Part shown: positions 45,440-58,130 of the stretch, one piece after another
Numbering within the stretch: position 1 is the stretch's first letter
How the letters are laid out: each line of letters begins with the position of its first letter
Assembly: GCA_012932865.1 (NCBI GenBank)
Contig: SAXG01000029.1
Span: 1 to 64,000, forward strand
Source of the DNA: Amylostereum areolatum
Lineage: Eukaryota > Basidiomycota > Agaricomycetes > Russulales > Stereaceae
Direction of reading: 5' to 3'
DNA length: 64,000 nucleotides
The notes under the pieces: generated by a model
Seen by the model: only the letters and a program-made list of their open reading frames with translations
Databases searched by the model: none
What the model was told of the DNA's origin: nothing
Made by a program: the position numbers and the translations under genes

Positions 45440-46571
45440 ATGGAAGCCCCCGGGTTGGAGACCCAGACGAGACTCAAAGACGTCATTGACAAGGCCCTGC
45501 AAACACTCAATGCGGAGCCGACGACGACCAACACAGCCAGCTGGAGCGACTGGAAGACTTGGAAGGCTTGTGCAGACCGAGAGGAGGCGAGTATGATGCC
45601 CTTCAAACACGGCACAGAGTAATTCAGTGAAGGGCTGATCAAATCTCCCCGACAGCTCGCTCTGTCCCAAGCTCTCCAAGGTATCAACGCGCGCGCCATA
45701 AGCGACACCACACACGCCGCATTGAAGCGGATTCACCAAGAATTTCCGAAAGGTCGTCAGAACTACTTCATGGTGAAATACATGGTGGAAATTGCCGAAT
45801 CAGCCAACCAACGAGTAGATGAAGAGGACAATCTCGGTTATCAGGCTCCCACCGTCAATGCCGTTACCGTACGTTTGGTTACCTATATCCGCTCATGATT
45901 AACTTGCCCCAAGGCAGCAACAACTTCAATATCTGCTCCTTCACTGCACGCTCAGCGTAAGCCATTGTCAATAAAGGTGCGCGGTACTATTTACACCGGC
46001 CTCCTATAAACATGTTGCTAATACTGAGATCGGTCTCCCACTCTAGTCTGGGCTTGTGCAGTTCTGCCCTCCATGTGACAACTGCGCTTTGGAAAAAAAC
46101 ATCCCAATGCAAACGATCGATGACCGTGAAGCAGCGTCGTTGTGAACCGTGCGTCACAGCGAACATGGCATGCAGCTTCAAGGGAGCCAAAGCTATATTC
46201 TCGCCGCGGCGGAGGCCGCGAGCACGAGTGAAAACCTGCCAATCCCTGAACCAATGTCAGGATCCATCAAAGCTACATCTCCCAGTAAACGGCTGCGGCG
46301 TGCAGAAGAGACCTCTACGGCGGACACACAGGTGGCCAGTGTCACGGTTGCGAAAAAAACCAGGCTCAGTGAGGTCCAAGTGCATCCAGCGGCTTTACAA
46401 TCGAGCAATGAAGCAGCCGAAGAAATCTCTCCTACGATTATCAGCAATGACGAAACCGAGGTTCTAAGAAGGCAATTGAAGGATATTCAAGGCCAGGTAG
46501 CTGCTTTCACCACGCAGATGAACGATGCTCTAGAAGCCATCCTTGACGGTATAGAAAAGAATGCAGGCTAG
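45440..46571 (+). pseudogene. Zinc-cluster protein with compensating frameshifts
   Basis: Exons 45440-45590, 45672-45868, 45914-45976 and 46047 onward join in frame. A helical N-terminal part (LKDVIDKALQTL, then INARAISDTTHAALKRIHQEF) leads to a cysteine cluster. CPPCDNC is in one frame. Then, after a run of seven A at 46093-46099, the continuation CKRS...RRCEPC...MACSF is in another frame. Reading returns to the first frame before ILAAAEAASTSENLP. The C-terminus is a short coiled coil (EVLRRQLKDIQGQVAAFTTQ). With six A in the run the cluster would be complete. As written, the frame meets TGA near 46140. The choice between a real mutation and a base-calling error in the A run is open. Confidence 0.55.
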
Positions 46572-49009
46572 GACGCACTACTTTTCTCTGAGCTCTTTCT
46601 TTGGTACGTGTTCTAGATGATCTTTTGGTTTACCGGATACATGCGTCCCAACTGGATTTCGGATGATCACATGGTGTATTCAGGAAATCCGAGGACTTGC
46701 TGCGCTTCTCTCTTCCCCCCTCCTCGCCCGCGAATCCATCCGACAGTCCGACCGTGAACACAGTTTGGGCGCCGTCATGACAACTCAAAACGAGTCCACC
46801 CGAGATAACGTTGACAGAGATCTGATTGCTATCATATAGTGCCAGTGCGTAACGGGTCAATCGAAACTTGTATAGTCCATACTACAGATACGGCATGAAG
46901 TGGGTTAAACCCCGGATAAACCTTGAGAATGCTCTTCTGACCTATCTCTGCCCGAAGCTTGCCACCGCCCATCCGACAACAGAAGACAGAGGTGGAAGGG
47001 TTCTAGTCCTCTCATACTCGTACGCATCCGGAGGAAGGATCCTCGGTCGCGCCGTGGATGAATTACGCGCCTGGCGTTCATAGTAGAGCGATCCCGACAA
47101 GCCAAACGAAAGGCTCACGTCTGATCTGGGGCTAGAAGAGCTGGAGATACACAAGGAAGGTGGCTGCATATGAGCTGAGTGGAGAGTCAGATGTTCATTC
47201 AAACACTCCGATATCTGCCAGAACATACCGCCGTGGTCGGAATCAGTATTGCGATGACTGGGGCCCGTATCATCGTCGTAGGATCGAGGATTACTCGGGC
47301 CTGAGTGCCAGTCGACGAGGCCACGATCTTGGCAATCGGTTCCCTTCATCAGGCAAACCCTCATCTGTTAACTAGCATTAACTCGGACGTAATTCACGGT
47401 AATTAGCAGATTAGCAGAATTCGGTTCCCCCCCCATAATTTCGCGCAACATTTGCAGCTCATCCAAGCTAAAACTTGGTTGGCATCGGCGGCAGATCTTC
47501 CTCCAGAAGATCGGTACCCGATCCTTTCTAGTCCCTTTCGGCTGCTAATTTTGCTATTCACACAATTGGTACGAGATTATTCATGAAATACTCCATTACT
47601 ATCTATTACTACGGTACGTCGACGCAGTACAGGATGTGAGAAATGGGTGATACAGGGATGCAGGTACTCGGATAGAAAAAGGCAGGGGGAAGAAAGAAGA
47701 GATAATGCTACAGTGACTCGGACGTGTGTGAATAGGACACCGATATCATGTTCGCCAGCGCCTGATGCTACGACGCGGGTCAGCGCGCGAGAACGGAGGA
47801 GATACGACTTACTGACGAGCAAAGGATGACTTGGTCCTCCCATTGATTAACATGGATTCTAATACGTTGGTTAATGGCGGTGAAAAAAAGGAAGGGAGCG
47901 TGGGTGTGATGACGCTGAGGGTGTAGCGAATCTAGTGATGGTGCCGAGGGTGTCGCCAGTCCAGCAAGGAGAGACTCTTGACAAGCTTCACTCGCTGAGA
48001 AAATGACTACATCAGGGTTGAGGACGAGATGCACGATGTGGGTTACGCACGTTGGAGGTCCTAACCCACGGGCCTAGTCATACCATCCAAAGCAGACCAT
48101 GTGCGACAACAGACATAGGAGGAAGGACGACATGGCTTGTGGCAGGCGTTGAGCGCACAACAGGGCGAGCATGGTCGAGCGCGGTTGCAGCAATTTGCAG
48201 AACCTTGTAGCGGCCGTGATTCGAACTCGAGGGCACGGGTTTCATGATCCGACCGGGTGATGCCGAAAAGAGTTCCAGGGGCTGTCGCCGCCGGGGCCCC
48301 CCCGCCCGACGTCTCGCCCGACTTGGGCGGCAGCGCACCGCGGCGGCATCGTCATCCTCGACGTCGACGGCACACCAATCTCGTCCTCAGCGCAAACTTC
48401 TGTATTGAGCTTCAGCAGATTGTACGTGCCTTCTCTCCGACATGAAATACAGTTGAGGGGAGCGGGGATGGAGTGGCGGGAGCGAGCGATGGGCAACGCG
48501 GTCATCGGTGAGCGGAGGGCGGGGACGTGGCGGGGTCATCAGCGTCGGCAAGTCACGTGATACACAGACGGGGCGACCCACCTCGGCATCGATCGGCATT
48601 CCGTCGGTGATCAAACTCCCACAAATGTATTTGAAATGGGACCGCTACAAGGTTCTGCAAATTGCTGTGATGGCTGACTGCAGGCGGTCAAGGAGGGGAG
48701 GACCGGGAGGTCGAAGTGGTAGGAAGTAAGGTGAGCTGGCACTGGGACGATCGCGTTCAATGCGAAGTCGATTCGAGCTCCGACGGCGACGGCGCCTCGA
48801 GGCAGCTCGAGGCTCGACCCTGTTCTAAGTTCGTGCTCGAGGAGAGCCCATGGCTCTCCCTCGCTTGGCGCAAGCCCGATGTCGCCTCTGCTGGTTTGCG
48901 CTAAAGGACGAGCTGAGGCACGACCGTCCATCGAGGTGAGTTAGCTCTTGTTTTCTCCGCTTAACACGATTCACATGTCTCATATAACTGAGCGTTAAAA
49001 AACCTGGCT
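46572..49009. other. Intergenic region with an inverted repeat, no clear gene
   Basis: About 2.4 kb without a convincing gene. A 26-bp perfect inverted repeat lies at 48188-48213 and 48642-48667. In opposite directions the two arms encode the same peptide, RYKVLQIA. A GC-rich stretch spans 48280-48350. Nothing else was recognised. Confidence 0.45.
48188..48667. repeat. Inverted repeat, 26-bp arms
   Basis: The arms at 48188-48213 and 48642-48667 are exact reverse complements, separated by 428 bp. Both read RYKVLQIA in the same relative frame. They are probably two remnants of one coding or mobile sequence in opposite orientation. Confidence 0.6.
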
Positions 49010-49911
49010 TTAGCAGGTGAGGGTTTCCCTGATGTTACGACTGCAGGAGAGACAAGGCCTATGGTCGTAGTAGTCAGAATACGCCATGAGCTTCATAGCT
49101 ATCGAAGAACTGCTTACCGACCACCGTCGCAACGTATTTTATCACGCCTACAGCTAACGCATGCCTGTGTAGCCGAAATATATATTAGGATCGATCGGGT
49201 GTTGCGGAAGAAAGGAAGCTATCGCACTTACCGCCTTCACGCGAGTGCCATGTCCTCTGCCCTTCCGCGGTGGATCAAAGCACTCGTGCTTCATCTCCAC
49301 ACAGTGCTTACACGGGCGCGCGTCCTCGCATTTTTTGTTCGTTTCTCGACAGAACTGGCAACGAACCTTCACCACCTTCGGACCCCGGCCGACGCGAATA
49401 CATTCCTCCCCCCTCAGGACGCATCGGCCGCAGGGACGATGGTCTTCGCACTTTCCGAGGCAAAAATAAGTCAGCGCCAACATGTGGCGAAAGGGGAGAG
49501 GAACCCACCTTCTTGTTATCCCTCCGGCAGTTTTTACACGCTAGCTTTACGCGATCCGGTGGACTGAAGGGACTGCCTTGCGAGTGAAACGGGTTACCAG
49601 CGCCAACGATGGGCTCGTCCGCACACTCAATATCGTACATCCGACAGCGATCGCAAGGGATGCCACCATCGCAGCGCGTGCGCTCTCTCCGGCAGGCCTC
49701 GCATCCGTCGACGCATTGAGTAGCAATCAGACCGCGTTTTCGACATCCGCCACACGGTCTGTGAAGACTATTCGATCCTTCCCCGGAAACACTGCAAGGT
49801 CGACACACACCTCCCATCATCACAACGGATCTTGTTATGCCTAGATAACGAACCACGTTGGTAGTCGAGTCACACGGGAAACCGACGAAAGTACCTGCAA
49901 TTCGAGCACGC
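49010..49911 (-). CDS. Protein with five tandem Zn2Cys6-type modules
   Basis: Read on the minus strand, five binuclear-cluster-like modules follow one another. Module 1 is CSNCRHNKIRC then PCGGCRKRGLIATQC. Module 2 is CEACRRERTRC then PCDRCRMYDIEC. Module 3 is CKNCRRDNKKC then PCGRCVLRGEEC. Module 4 is CQFCRETNKKC then PCKHCVEMKHEC. Module 5 is CVSCRRDKIRC, with a degenerate second half before TAA at 49012-49010. Each fits C-x2-C-x6-C-x5/6-C-x2-C-x6/8-C, the fungal Zn(II)2Cys6 pattern. Introns often fall between the two half-modules. One exon is only 17 nt (49911-49895, encoding ACSNC and part of the next codon). The 5' end upstream of 49911 is unresolved; an ATG at 50132 is possible. Normal Zn2Cys6 regulators have one module. 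Confidence 0.68.
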
Positions 49912-50132
49912 CTAACAGACCCAGAAGTCAGTAACAAGGATGATGAACTGGCGGATTCAGCGCACCCTTGTGGCTCTTTTCGGCCAGAGAAAAGAGGAGG
50001 CCCCTGGAAGCATGTTATTCCCATGAAAGGGAGACAGATGATCAGTGAACATATCGTCCCAGAAAACGACGATAGACAGTCTTCAAAGATGCGATGCGAT
50101 GGAGTATATATACCCGACTCCGAGTCGGTCAT

Positions 50133-52640
50133 GGGCGTCCCTATCGAATCTGATGTTGCACCACCCTATGCATTAGCATGGCGCATTTAGAAGTCATGGT
50201 CCAGAGCCCAGCGTAGACTTGGTCGACAGGGGAGCGAGGGCACGCGTGCAGGTGCCCGTTGTTCCTCCGGGAACGCACGTCTTCTCGCATTGAGCGACCG
50301 ATGCCACGGACGGACGACTGTATCCAAGGGTCTCTCCTCCCCCAGTTCCTTGCGGCATTTGGGCGTGGTCGAAGACGTTCGCGATGAGCAAAAGATAGCT
50401 TGGAGGGCTCGACGAGACCTGGTCTACAGTCCCTGTGCTATCACTGTACACCCGTCGTCAGCGTCGCCACAAACCTCGGAGAAATTCGACCAAACGGATA
50501 TGTCCGCCCATCTCACCCCGTGCACATTGACATGGAGCGCCAGCTGCGGCGAATTCCCGCAGAAACGCGTGGAGGACGCGGCGAGGAAGGTGTTCGCCCC
50601 GCATATGACGCTGGCTTCCGTCCGATCCTCGGCCAGGGCACGCACGCGATCCGAATCCACTGCAGTCTGTTCTAGGACAGACAACATACCGAGCACGATG
50701 CGTGCCACTTCGGATGTGCCGAAGTTTCCTGCTCGGCTTCGCGAAGGCGAAATGGAAAGGCTTGGCATTCCTCGAGACGGAGTAACTCCTGGGCGCCTTT
50801 GACAGAGTTTCTCCTCGAACGAGGGTTGAGTGCAGATACGGGAGAAAGCATCGAGCGTAAGCGTCGCTCGACTGAGTCGTCGCGCCCGTTAACTCCCGCT
50901 GTTTATGCCGAGGGTGGTTCCGATTTCTGTCCAGGAAGCGTGGAATTTCCGAGCCGCTCATTCTCCAACAGAGAGTGAGTGACTTCGTGCATCTTCTAAT
51001 TAGTAACGTTGCACCTGTGAGTCCTATGAATTCGTCATGATACCATGGACGAAGCGGAAGTGAGGGTGCGAATGCACACGAAGTGGCCAAAGACCGCCGC
51101 CACGACGCTGTACTTGTTGGCACCATACAGTTGCACGTTGTAGATCCACGTCGCTCTGGTTATTATTCAAGCATGTTGAGGGACGCTTATACGCTTGTAG
51201 TAGTATTCTCGATTCACAGGAGAAAGGGACCTCTGTTTAAAGGAAGCTATGCGTGACTCCATCGTCGCATTGCGAGCCAGAAATGCGGCGCATATAACGA
51301 ATCCCCGTGCATATAAAAGGCCCACTGGCAAAAACAGAACGTGACCCCTAGTACCAAAGCAGCGGTACGAGTCAATTCAATGACGCGGCGAGTTGAGGGA
51401 GAAGAACGTACGCATTTACAGCAAGACTATGCAGATGTTTATCGACTTCAGCCCACTGGCAGAGGGCGCGAGCGGGCTCCGAGTCGGACTGCATCATGAT
51501 CAATGATGGTTAGGCTGTTAGCTCACTTTGCGTCGCGCGGCGTCAGCAATCGTGCCACGGCGCTGGGTCCACAGAATAATTTTCGCCAACTTCGGGAGGT
51601 AGGCGACGAGTGTCACCAAGGGGCCATGACGGTGAGCTCGCTTTGTGGCAGTTTGGGCCTCGGTCGGCATCCGTTGTAGGGTCGGAGTGATGTGGGCCAA
51701 GGGACCCATCAGCTGCAGTGCTATGGGTCCAAAATTAATCTTCACCCATCATGGGAAGGCCGCCGATTAATAGTATACTTATGTGGAAGTCACCAGCAGC
51801 ACGGCCGACTTTGAAATCGGAGAGTTTGTACTTGGTTCCCCGGGGATCGTGCCAGTGGGGTGGTAGGAATGCCAGGCTCCGGTTCTCGACGGTTCAACTA
51901 GGTCCAACATGCAGGAGGTCGACCTGCTCGCCGTCCACGGCCACCACGGCGATATCGCATCTTTATGGACAGATTCTGCGACGTAAGGGCAGCCCCATTC
52001 GACATTCGACCATATCCAGCCATATCCGTGCGCTGATGAAGTTTCGATCCGATTCACTTGATCCTTGCTTGATCTGTTCGAGAATTTCGAAGCTACCAGT
52101 GGGGGGGGATTTTGAAATATGAAGTCGAAAGGTTTATTCCAAATGTGCACAAGTCCGAGCAATTAAACTTGGGACAGCCAGATATCAGACGGTTTGATCC
52201 GCTCGATGGGCGCAGAAAATAGGGGCATGTCTCGGGGAATGGGATGCGTTGCGTCGTTGAGAAAGACAGCTGACGAGTCATGTTCAAGTCAACATTCACA
52301 ATCGCATCCAATCAAACAGCGCAAACTCACCGCTATCGCATTTCACCGGCCACCCTGCAGGCTTACTTAGATACAAAGATTGTCGATGAATTTCAGTTAT
52401 ACACTATACGCGGAACCCCCAATTATTCAGCGCTTATGAAACGCAACCACCGAGACAGAGCAGAGGAAAACGAAAAACGACAGATTTGATCCACCGCGTA
52501 TAGAACGAGGTCAAAGGGTAATAAGGGTATCACAGTATCCAACTGTGTACAAAATACGGACGTCCGTGGGGTCGTCGAGCGTAAGGTAACCGAGCGCGTG
52601 TCGCCCACACTATCCATTCCGAGCCTGAAAACACCCTCGC
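50133..52640. other. Intergenic, no convincing gene
   Basis: Open frames on the minus strand around 50194-51126 contain scattered cysteines and may be part of an unrecognised spliced gene, but no family or reliable exon chain emerged. From 51130 to 52640 only short frames occur. Confidence 0.35.
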
Positions 52641-53964
52641 TCAGTCGTACATCGCGATGTAGTTGACCTTCCAGAAGGCATCTGTAAGAGCGATTGGATG
52701 AGTAATCAACAAGGGTAAAGAGGAGAAAGGACGTGACGCACTCTCCCAGTGGGAGCCCGTTGCAACGAGGGCGGTGGGGTCGGTCACGGGGCAGTTCGAG
52801 GTCGCAAGGTCGCTCTTCGCCCAGTCGCCAAGGACATCAGTGTTCAGCACGATGGTCTGCGCACCAAAGTGCTCGTCGAAGTCGCAGGTGTTGCTCGACC
52901 AGTAGGCCCGAGGCGAGGACCAGTTGTTGGGGTTGGGCGTGCCAGCGGTGATATCCTTGGGGACGTCAGCGCGGGAGAAAGACCACATGAAGATGCCGCG
53001 GGTGTCGCGAAGGACGGCCATGACGCGTCCACCGACGTCGTTGAAGCCGGTGCCGAACGAGTTAGGGTCGTTGTCGAAGAAGGTGCAACCAGTGTTGGAC
53101 TCGGGAGAGGACAAGCACTCGAGGTTACCGATGTTGGCAAGGAAGGGCGCGACACCGTTCACGAGACCAGGGTTGGTATCGGTCGTGCAGTTGCTGCCGG
53201 AGCCGGCGTGGAGGGTGAGCTGGTTCTATACACACCGCAATCCATGTGAGCGATGGCGAACGAATGCCAAAGGAGATCAGATCACGTACGCTGTCCTTGA
53301 GGTTGACACCCTCGATGATGTCAATCTCACCTCCGTTGGGCCAGTTGTCACCGACGGCCCAGAAGGCGGGCCAGGTTCCACATCCGGTGGGCATCGCGGC
53401 AAAGTCGGCGATGAGAAGACCGCTGGACCATTTCTCGACCGAGCTGATGCGAACGCTGGGCACAAGGGGGAACCCGGATTAGAACACTGACAACCGCGGG
53501 GAAGGCGAGCGGGAAACGGCGAGGCAAGTGACGGCGGATCGAAAGCGAAGAGGGAAGTGAAACGCTCACTCACGATTTGCGGTTGACACCCGAAGCCAGG
53601 TCACCCGTCTCGACGGCAATCTTGGTGCTGTTGTCGGACTGCACGCTGACGAGGTTGTTGCTCACGGCGACAGCTTGGGAGACGTATTCGACGTTGCCGT
53701 TCGTGGGGTCCTTATCCGTGAAGTAGTGCCATTTGCTGAGGGGGGCGGTCAGTGGCAAGGAGTCGCCCTAAGAATAGAGACATACCTCTCGTCCGTGAAA
53801 TCTTCTCCCTGGTACTTCGCGACGAGGCTGAAAGAAGAGCGGGGAACGACGTTACGCGCGAGCTGGTGGTGCGAGCGAGCGCGGTGGGAGCCGTCGAAGG
53901 GCCCGGCGGCGAAAGCGACCATGGAGAGAGCAGAGAGAACGAAAGCGGGGGTGAGAGCGACCAT
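52641..53964 (-). CDS. GH16 endo-beta-1,3(4)-glucanase 2
   Basis: A paralogue of the gene at 28431, of 343 residues, with five exons: 53964-53786, 53735-53574, 53455-53290, 53225-52742 and 52681-52641. Exons 2, 3 and 5 have exactly the same lengths as in the paralogue. A signal peptide (MVALTPAFVLSALSMVAFA) and a short basic pro-like segment precede the catalytic domain. The active-site motif EIDIIEG lies in exon 3. The C-terminus is NYIAMYD. The exon junctions give SKWHYF, SVRISSVEKW and NAFWKVNYI. It is probably a secreted enzyme for beta-glucan turnover or degradation. A TATA-like CTTATAAG at 54106-54113 lies upstream. Confidence 0.92.
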
Positions 53965-55576
53965 GGTTACTGGTGAATTAGATGGGGTATGTGGACGTTA
54001 GGGAAAGGACTGGTGGGTGAAATGAACGACTGGGGAGAGACCGCCTCGAGCCTGGTGCGTGGGGGAGGAAAAGGCGGGACGTGGGGGTGCGGTAGCGAGA
54101 GGGATCTTATAAGAAGGGACAACCGTTATGGCTCAGCTTTGGCTCAGCTTATAGCTTTCTGGCCCACGCGGCGCCTGCGCACGGCCAGGGCACAACCGGC
54201 AGGTGCATCACAATTCACATCGCCTTCTCCCTGTTCCCCCGCTCAACAACGCTCTCTCTCGCGCGGCGTTTACTGCACCGGGCAGAATACGAACATGCTC
54301 TTCAGACCAACGTCGCTCATAAACGACGCGGACTGGCGTCCAGTACTTTTGACACTTTCTGCCGCCGTTGCTGCAGATCCTCGGTCGCAACCGACCCGAA
54401 CCCCGAGATGATTCGAACTTCCATGTGCGGAGCTTGTGCGGAGCAGTGCACGAGGTCAATTTGCAATTATACCCCGCGCCAACGTCGTGGGGAAGTTCAA
54501 TGGTCAGGGGTCTCTAACAATTATCTATTTCGTGTACCACGGCTGCAAAGGCACCTTACACAAGATTTGGAACCCCATGGAAGAACCACGCTCCTTCATC
54601 GCCAGGATACTTTGCTACGAACTTCTGTCAAATCATGGGATGAGCATGTACATACCACGTGCGGGAGTGAACAGGATTGACCCGAGGCCAGCGGGACTGG
54701 ATGCTGATAGGGCGGCGTACTCTCAAAGGACGACTCCCACCGCCGCGCGAAATATACGCTGCTTTCGAGCAAAGTATGAAGAGGCGGAAGACGATGCCGA
54801 TAGGGTGAGGCGTTCCGCAGGTATACTCTAATACATGTTTTGTATTGAATGGTTGGAAGGGAGGTATTCGCGTTGCCCAATGAAAATGAGACATGTGAGT
54901 ACAGTTTCAGGTTGGTGAGTCCGGGATGAACGCGGCGACGGGATCTGTCGAATGTTCTCAGAGACTGGACTGTGATTCGACCAGACTGACCTTGGTATAT
55001 CTGCCGTGCCTTTCTACCTCCACAGAGAGTGCAAAAAGCCGTCAGGTCACACTTTCGTGTTTCAATGCAACAACTCGCGGTGAGCGCATCTAGGGAAAGC
55101 GTCGGAACGGAACGCTAGTCGCGATGTCGATACAATCAACACGAAGGGTCATCGTTGGCCGACGCTGGGCTGGAAGGACCAAGGAAGGACCAAATGGATC
55201 ATGCACAGGTCGGAAAGATAACCCACTTTGACCCCGTACCAATACGGCGGCGCAGAGGGGAACATACGCACACATGTATTCCAGAGCGTCAAAGAGGTTA
55301 GAAAAGGCAAGAAAAGGTGTGGATGAAGAAACACGGTCACGTGGACATTCGGCGGAATCCGACTTATCTTGCGCGGTGGAGTTGAGACCGTCACGATGTC
55401 TTCTCGGCTTCGCCAGGCGATAACCAAATTGTGATGGGTGATAGAGCTCAGAAGCAGGCTTCTCGTTCTACGCTCCACCCCGGTGGTCAAATGATTTCCA
55501 TATGCATACCAACACTTATGTACAACGACCCGGGTTTCAAAAACGAGTAGTACATGTTGAGTATATGCTCGTTGGT
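53965..55576. other. Intergenic, no gene seen
   Basis: Promoter side of GH16 glucanase 2 and 3' flank of the aldo-keto reductase. Only unsupported short frames occur. Confidence 0.45.
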
Positions 55577-56621
55577 CTAATCTGTCGGCCACATGAAGGG
55601 CTAGTAAAAGAATAAGCATTGAAGGGAAGTTTTCGTTCAAGTGAAAGAGTGGCGCTCACGAAGTACCGATAAGAAACTTTGGCCCCCGCGTCGTCGATAG
55701 CTGCAACATCCTCCAGCGTCAAACCCGGGACCTTGTCGATGTTCATATAATCAACCAGTCTATCCTTCTTGCTCGTCGTACTGTGGCACCGAGATACAGA
55801 TGGTTCAATATTCGAAAGCAGGTTGAATCAGAAAACACGCACGTAATCGGCACAACGTCTTTCTGCTTTGACCATAACAAGAGGACATGCGTCTCGTTGA
55901 CAGAAACGCTCGCTGATTTTTCCAGCCGCTCAGCGATAGATTTGGCGATGATTTTGACTGTCTCATCTTCCGTTCGGAAGAGGGGCGAAAGACCGCTATA
56001 GGATACGGTGACGATGCCGTGTTTGCCGTGGAAATCGAGGAGCGACTTGGTCTCGGCATAGAGGTGAGGGTGAAGTTCGATCTAGGCATGTTTCAGAAGA
56101 CAGAACGTGGATGAAGAAAGTGACATTTAACGCACCTGGTTCACAGCGGGAAAGACGGTCGCTCCTGCTATGATCGTCTCCAGGTCCTTCACCCGGAAGT
56201 TCGACACTCCGATGCTCCTCGCAAGCCCCTCCGTCTTCAACCCTTCCATCTCCTTCCATATACCCTTTAGGCCATCCCTTGGGTGATCTACCGGTGAATG
56301 GATCAAAAACAAGTCAACATAGTCCATCTTAAGCTTCCCGAGCGCCCCAACGAGCACATCGCGCACGCTCTGTCCGGCGCTCAGTGGGCCGAACTTGGTC
56401 GTGACGAACAGCTCGGCGCGCGGCTTGCCCGAGGCGGCGATGCCTGCACCGAGCGATTCTTCATTGTCGTACATCTGCGCGCCGTCGAGGTGAGTGAAAC
56501 CAGCAGCGATCGCGTTCGTAATCGACTCGGTGACGTCCTTTTTGAAGAGCGCAGTGCCCGTGCCGAAGCCGAGCCATGGGATGGTGTGGCCATCGTTGAG
56601 CTTAATGGGAGCGTTAGCCAT
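55577..56621 (-). CDS. Aldo-keto reductase
   Basis: An NADPH-dependent reductase of the AKR superfamily, 289 residues in four exons: 56621-56136, 56081-55843, 55780-55660 and 55600-55577. The start is MANAPIKLNDGHTIPWLGFG. The catalytic tetrad is visible: Asp and Tyr in LDGAQMYDNEE, Lys in TTKFG and His in LIHSPVDHP. The motif GVSNFRVKDLE and the sequence VNQIELHPHL complete the barrel. The coenzyme-binding part is short (VVPIT, TTSKKDRL). The last exon (PFMWPTD) is inferred from splice sites. The substrate is unknown; carbonyl compounds of primary or secondary metabolism are likely. Confidence 0.88.
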
Positions 56622-58130
56622 GAGAGCGGATAAACTGACGTGAGAATGAGTGAGTGGTGGACGGCTTTAAGTACCTGAAGTAAGTGCATGATGAGGGCAT
56701 GTGAACGGATGACTGTACCGGTGTATCGATGACGAAAGCGTGAAGATGATGATGAAGCCCTCCATTCAGTCTAACCAGGGAAACTCCGCCCAGGCGGGGA
56801 ATGAGCTCATAAGGAAGCGCGTCGCGATTATATTGTTGTTCCAAGGACATGGTTCACCAAAAATACGGCAAAGGTTGAACACCGTGGCAAATTGAACGTT
56901 TGCCCTCGCAGGATCTTCAGTGAGAACTCACCACCCATTCTTTCATATGCCATAGAGCAGCTACCAAACAGTGTGTTCGTTTGAGTAGCCAGGTAGGCGT
57001 TCAAGAAATCGGGATGATTCGCAGGGAGAAAGCGAACGACTTCAATGATGCAAGCCAGGACCGGACGGCAGCTTCCGATTTACCACGTGGCACTTCTGAC
57101 GATGTATTGTGAACCTCGAGGCTCTTCTCAGGCCTCCAACTCCATCACAACGCATCGCGAAGGTACTGCATAAACAAAGAACCTCCTCTCTGCCATGAAT
57201 TCTTCACCCGCCAATTCAATGCCGACTCCGAGTCGCCGAGGCCCTCAAATTACTGCAAGACTCGGATATCTCATCGACAACGGCATCGACAACGGCGTCA
57301 GCCCGCAGTGACACTAGCGTCGATTCACAGGTAATGGGCCTCTTACTTGTCGAAATGGCGGACAGAAGGTGTACTCAAAGAAATGACTCTTCACTCTCCC
57401 CCTGGGCCCGGACACCAGTGACATGTAATTCTTGATTACACGCAGGCGCGTGCCAATTTGGATCCCGAGAAACAGGTTGTTCATGCACCGAACTCCACGG
57501 TAGGTAACTATAACGTGCCTTCAGCTCCATTTCTAACAAGAGGCAGGAATAATCAGTCAGCCTATCAGTATTGGTGTCCATCTTGAGGACGACACTCGTT
57601 GAAGCTTTAAGTGCGCTGTCGATGACCATTGTCCATCAGTACGTGTTTCCTCTACAAGCTTGTGTACTTATTCACGACACAGTGACTCGCTTTCCGAAAA
57701 CCTGCATCAGAGTCCACGTTGACTTCAAGTTGCCTCCGGTTCAATGTACTACATCAGCAACTGGACACATTTTGTTGGGGAGTTGCCGACAGTTTCAACT
57801 CGGTTAATAAGTTTGAGAAGTTGTCGGGCCCGTTCGGGTTGGCAAACCTGCTGGCAACTCGGCCAGGCCTGACAACCGGCATCAACTTCTCTAAGGGCAT
57901 CCGGATTTGATCCGGAAGGCAAATCTGGCCCGCCCTAAAGCGATTCAGCACCCGGGCCGTGGGAGTTTATCCCTCGTTTGCCATGACGCCGCATTACTCA
58001 TTCTCTTTCACTTCCTCACTACCACCATCCTCAGTCCTCTCCTCTCTTCCCTCCGCCTCTGCCGCCGCCGCTGTTGCCTTTGTCGCTACATGCGGCGGCG
58101 GTCTTCTCATGCCCTCCACTCTCCTTTTGC
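56622..58130. other. Intergenic, no gene seen
   Basis: No gene family was recognised. The proximal part carries the aldo-keto reductase promoter. The distal part leads into the CCACC-rich minisatellite. Confidence 0.45.

Noticed and set aside
48200..48270. tRNA-Met-like sequence with TTCATGA and GTTCGAATC
   Set aside because: The pieces lie on opposite strands and no cloverleaf can be folded.
50194..51126. Cysteine-containing frames on the minus strand as a secreted protein gene
   Set aside because: No signal peptide, no consistent exon chain and no family match could be found.
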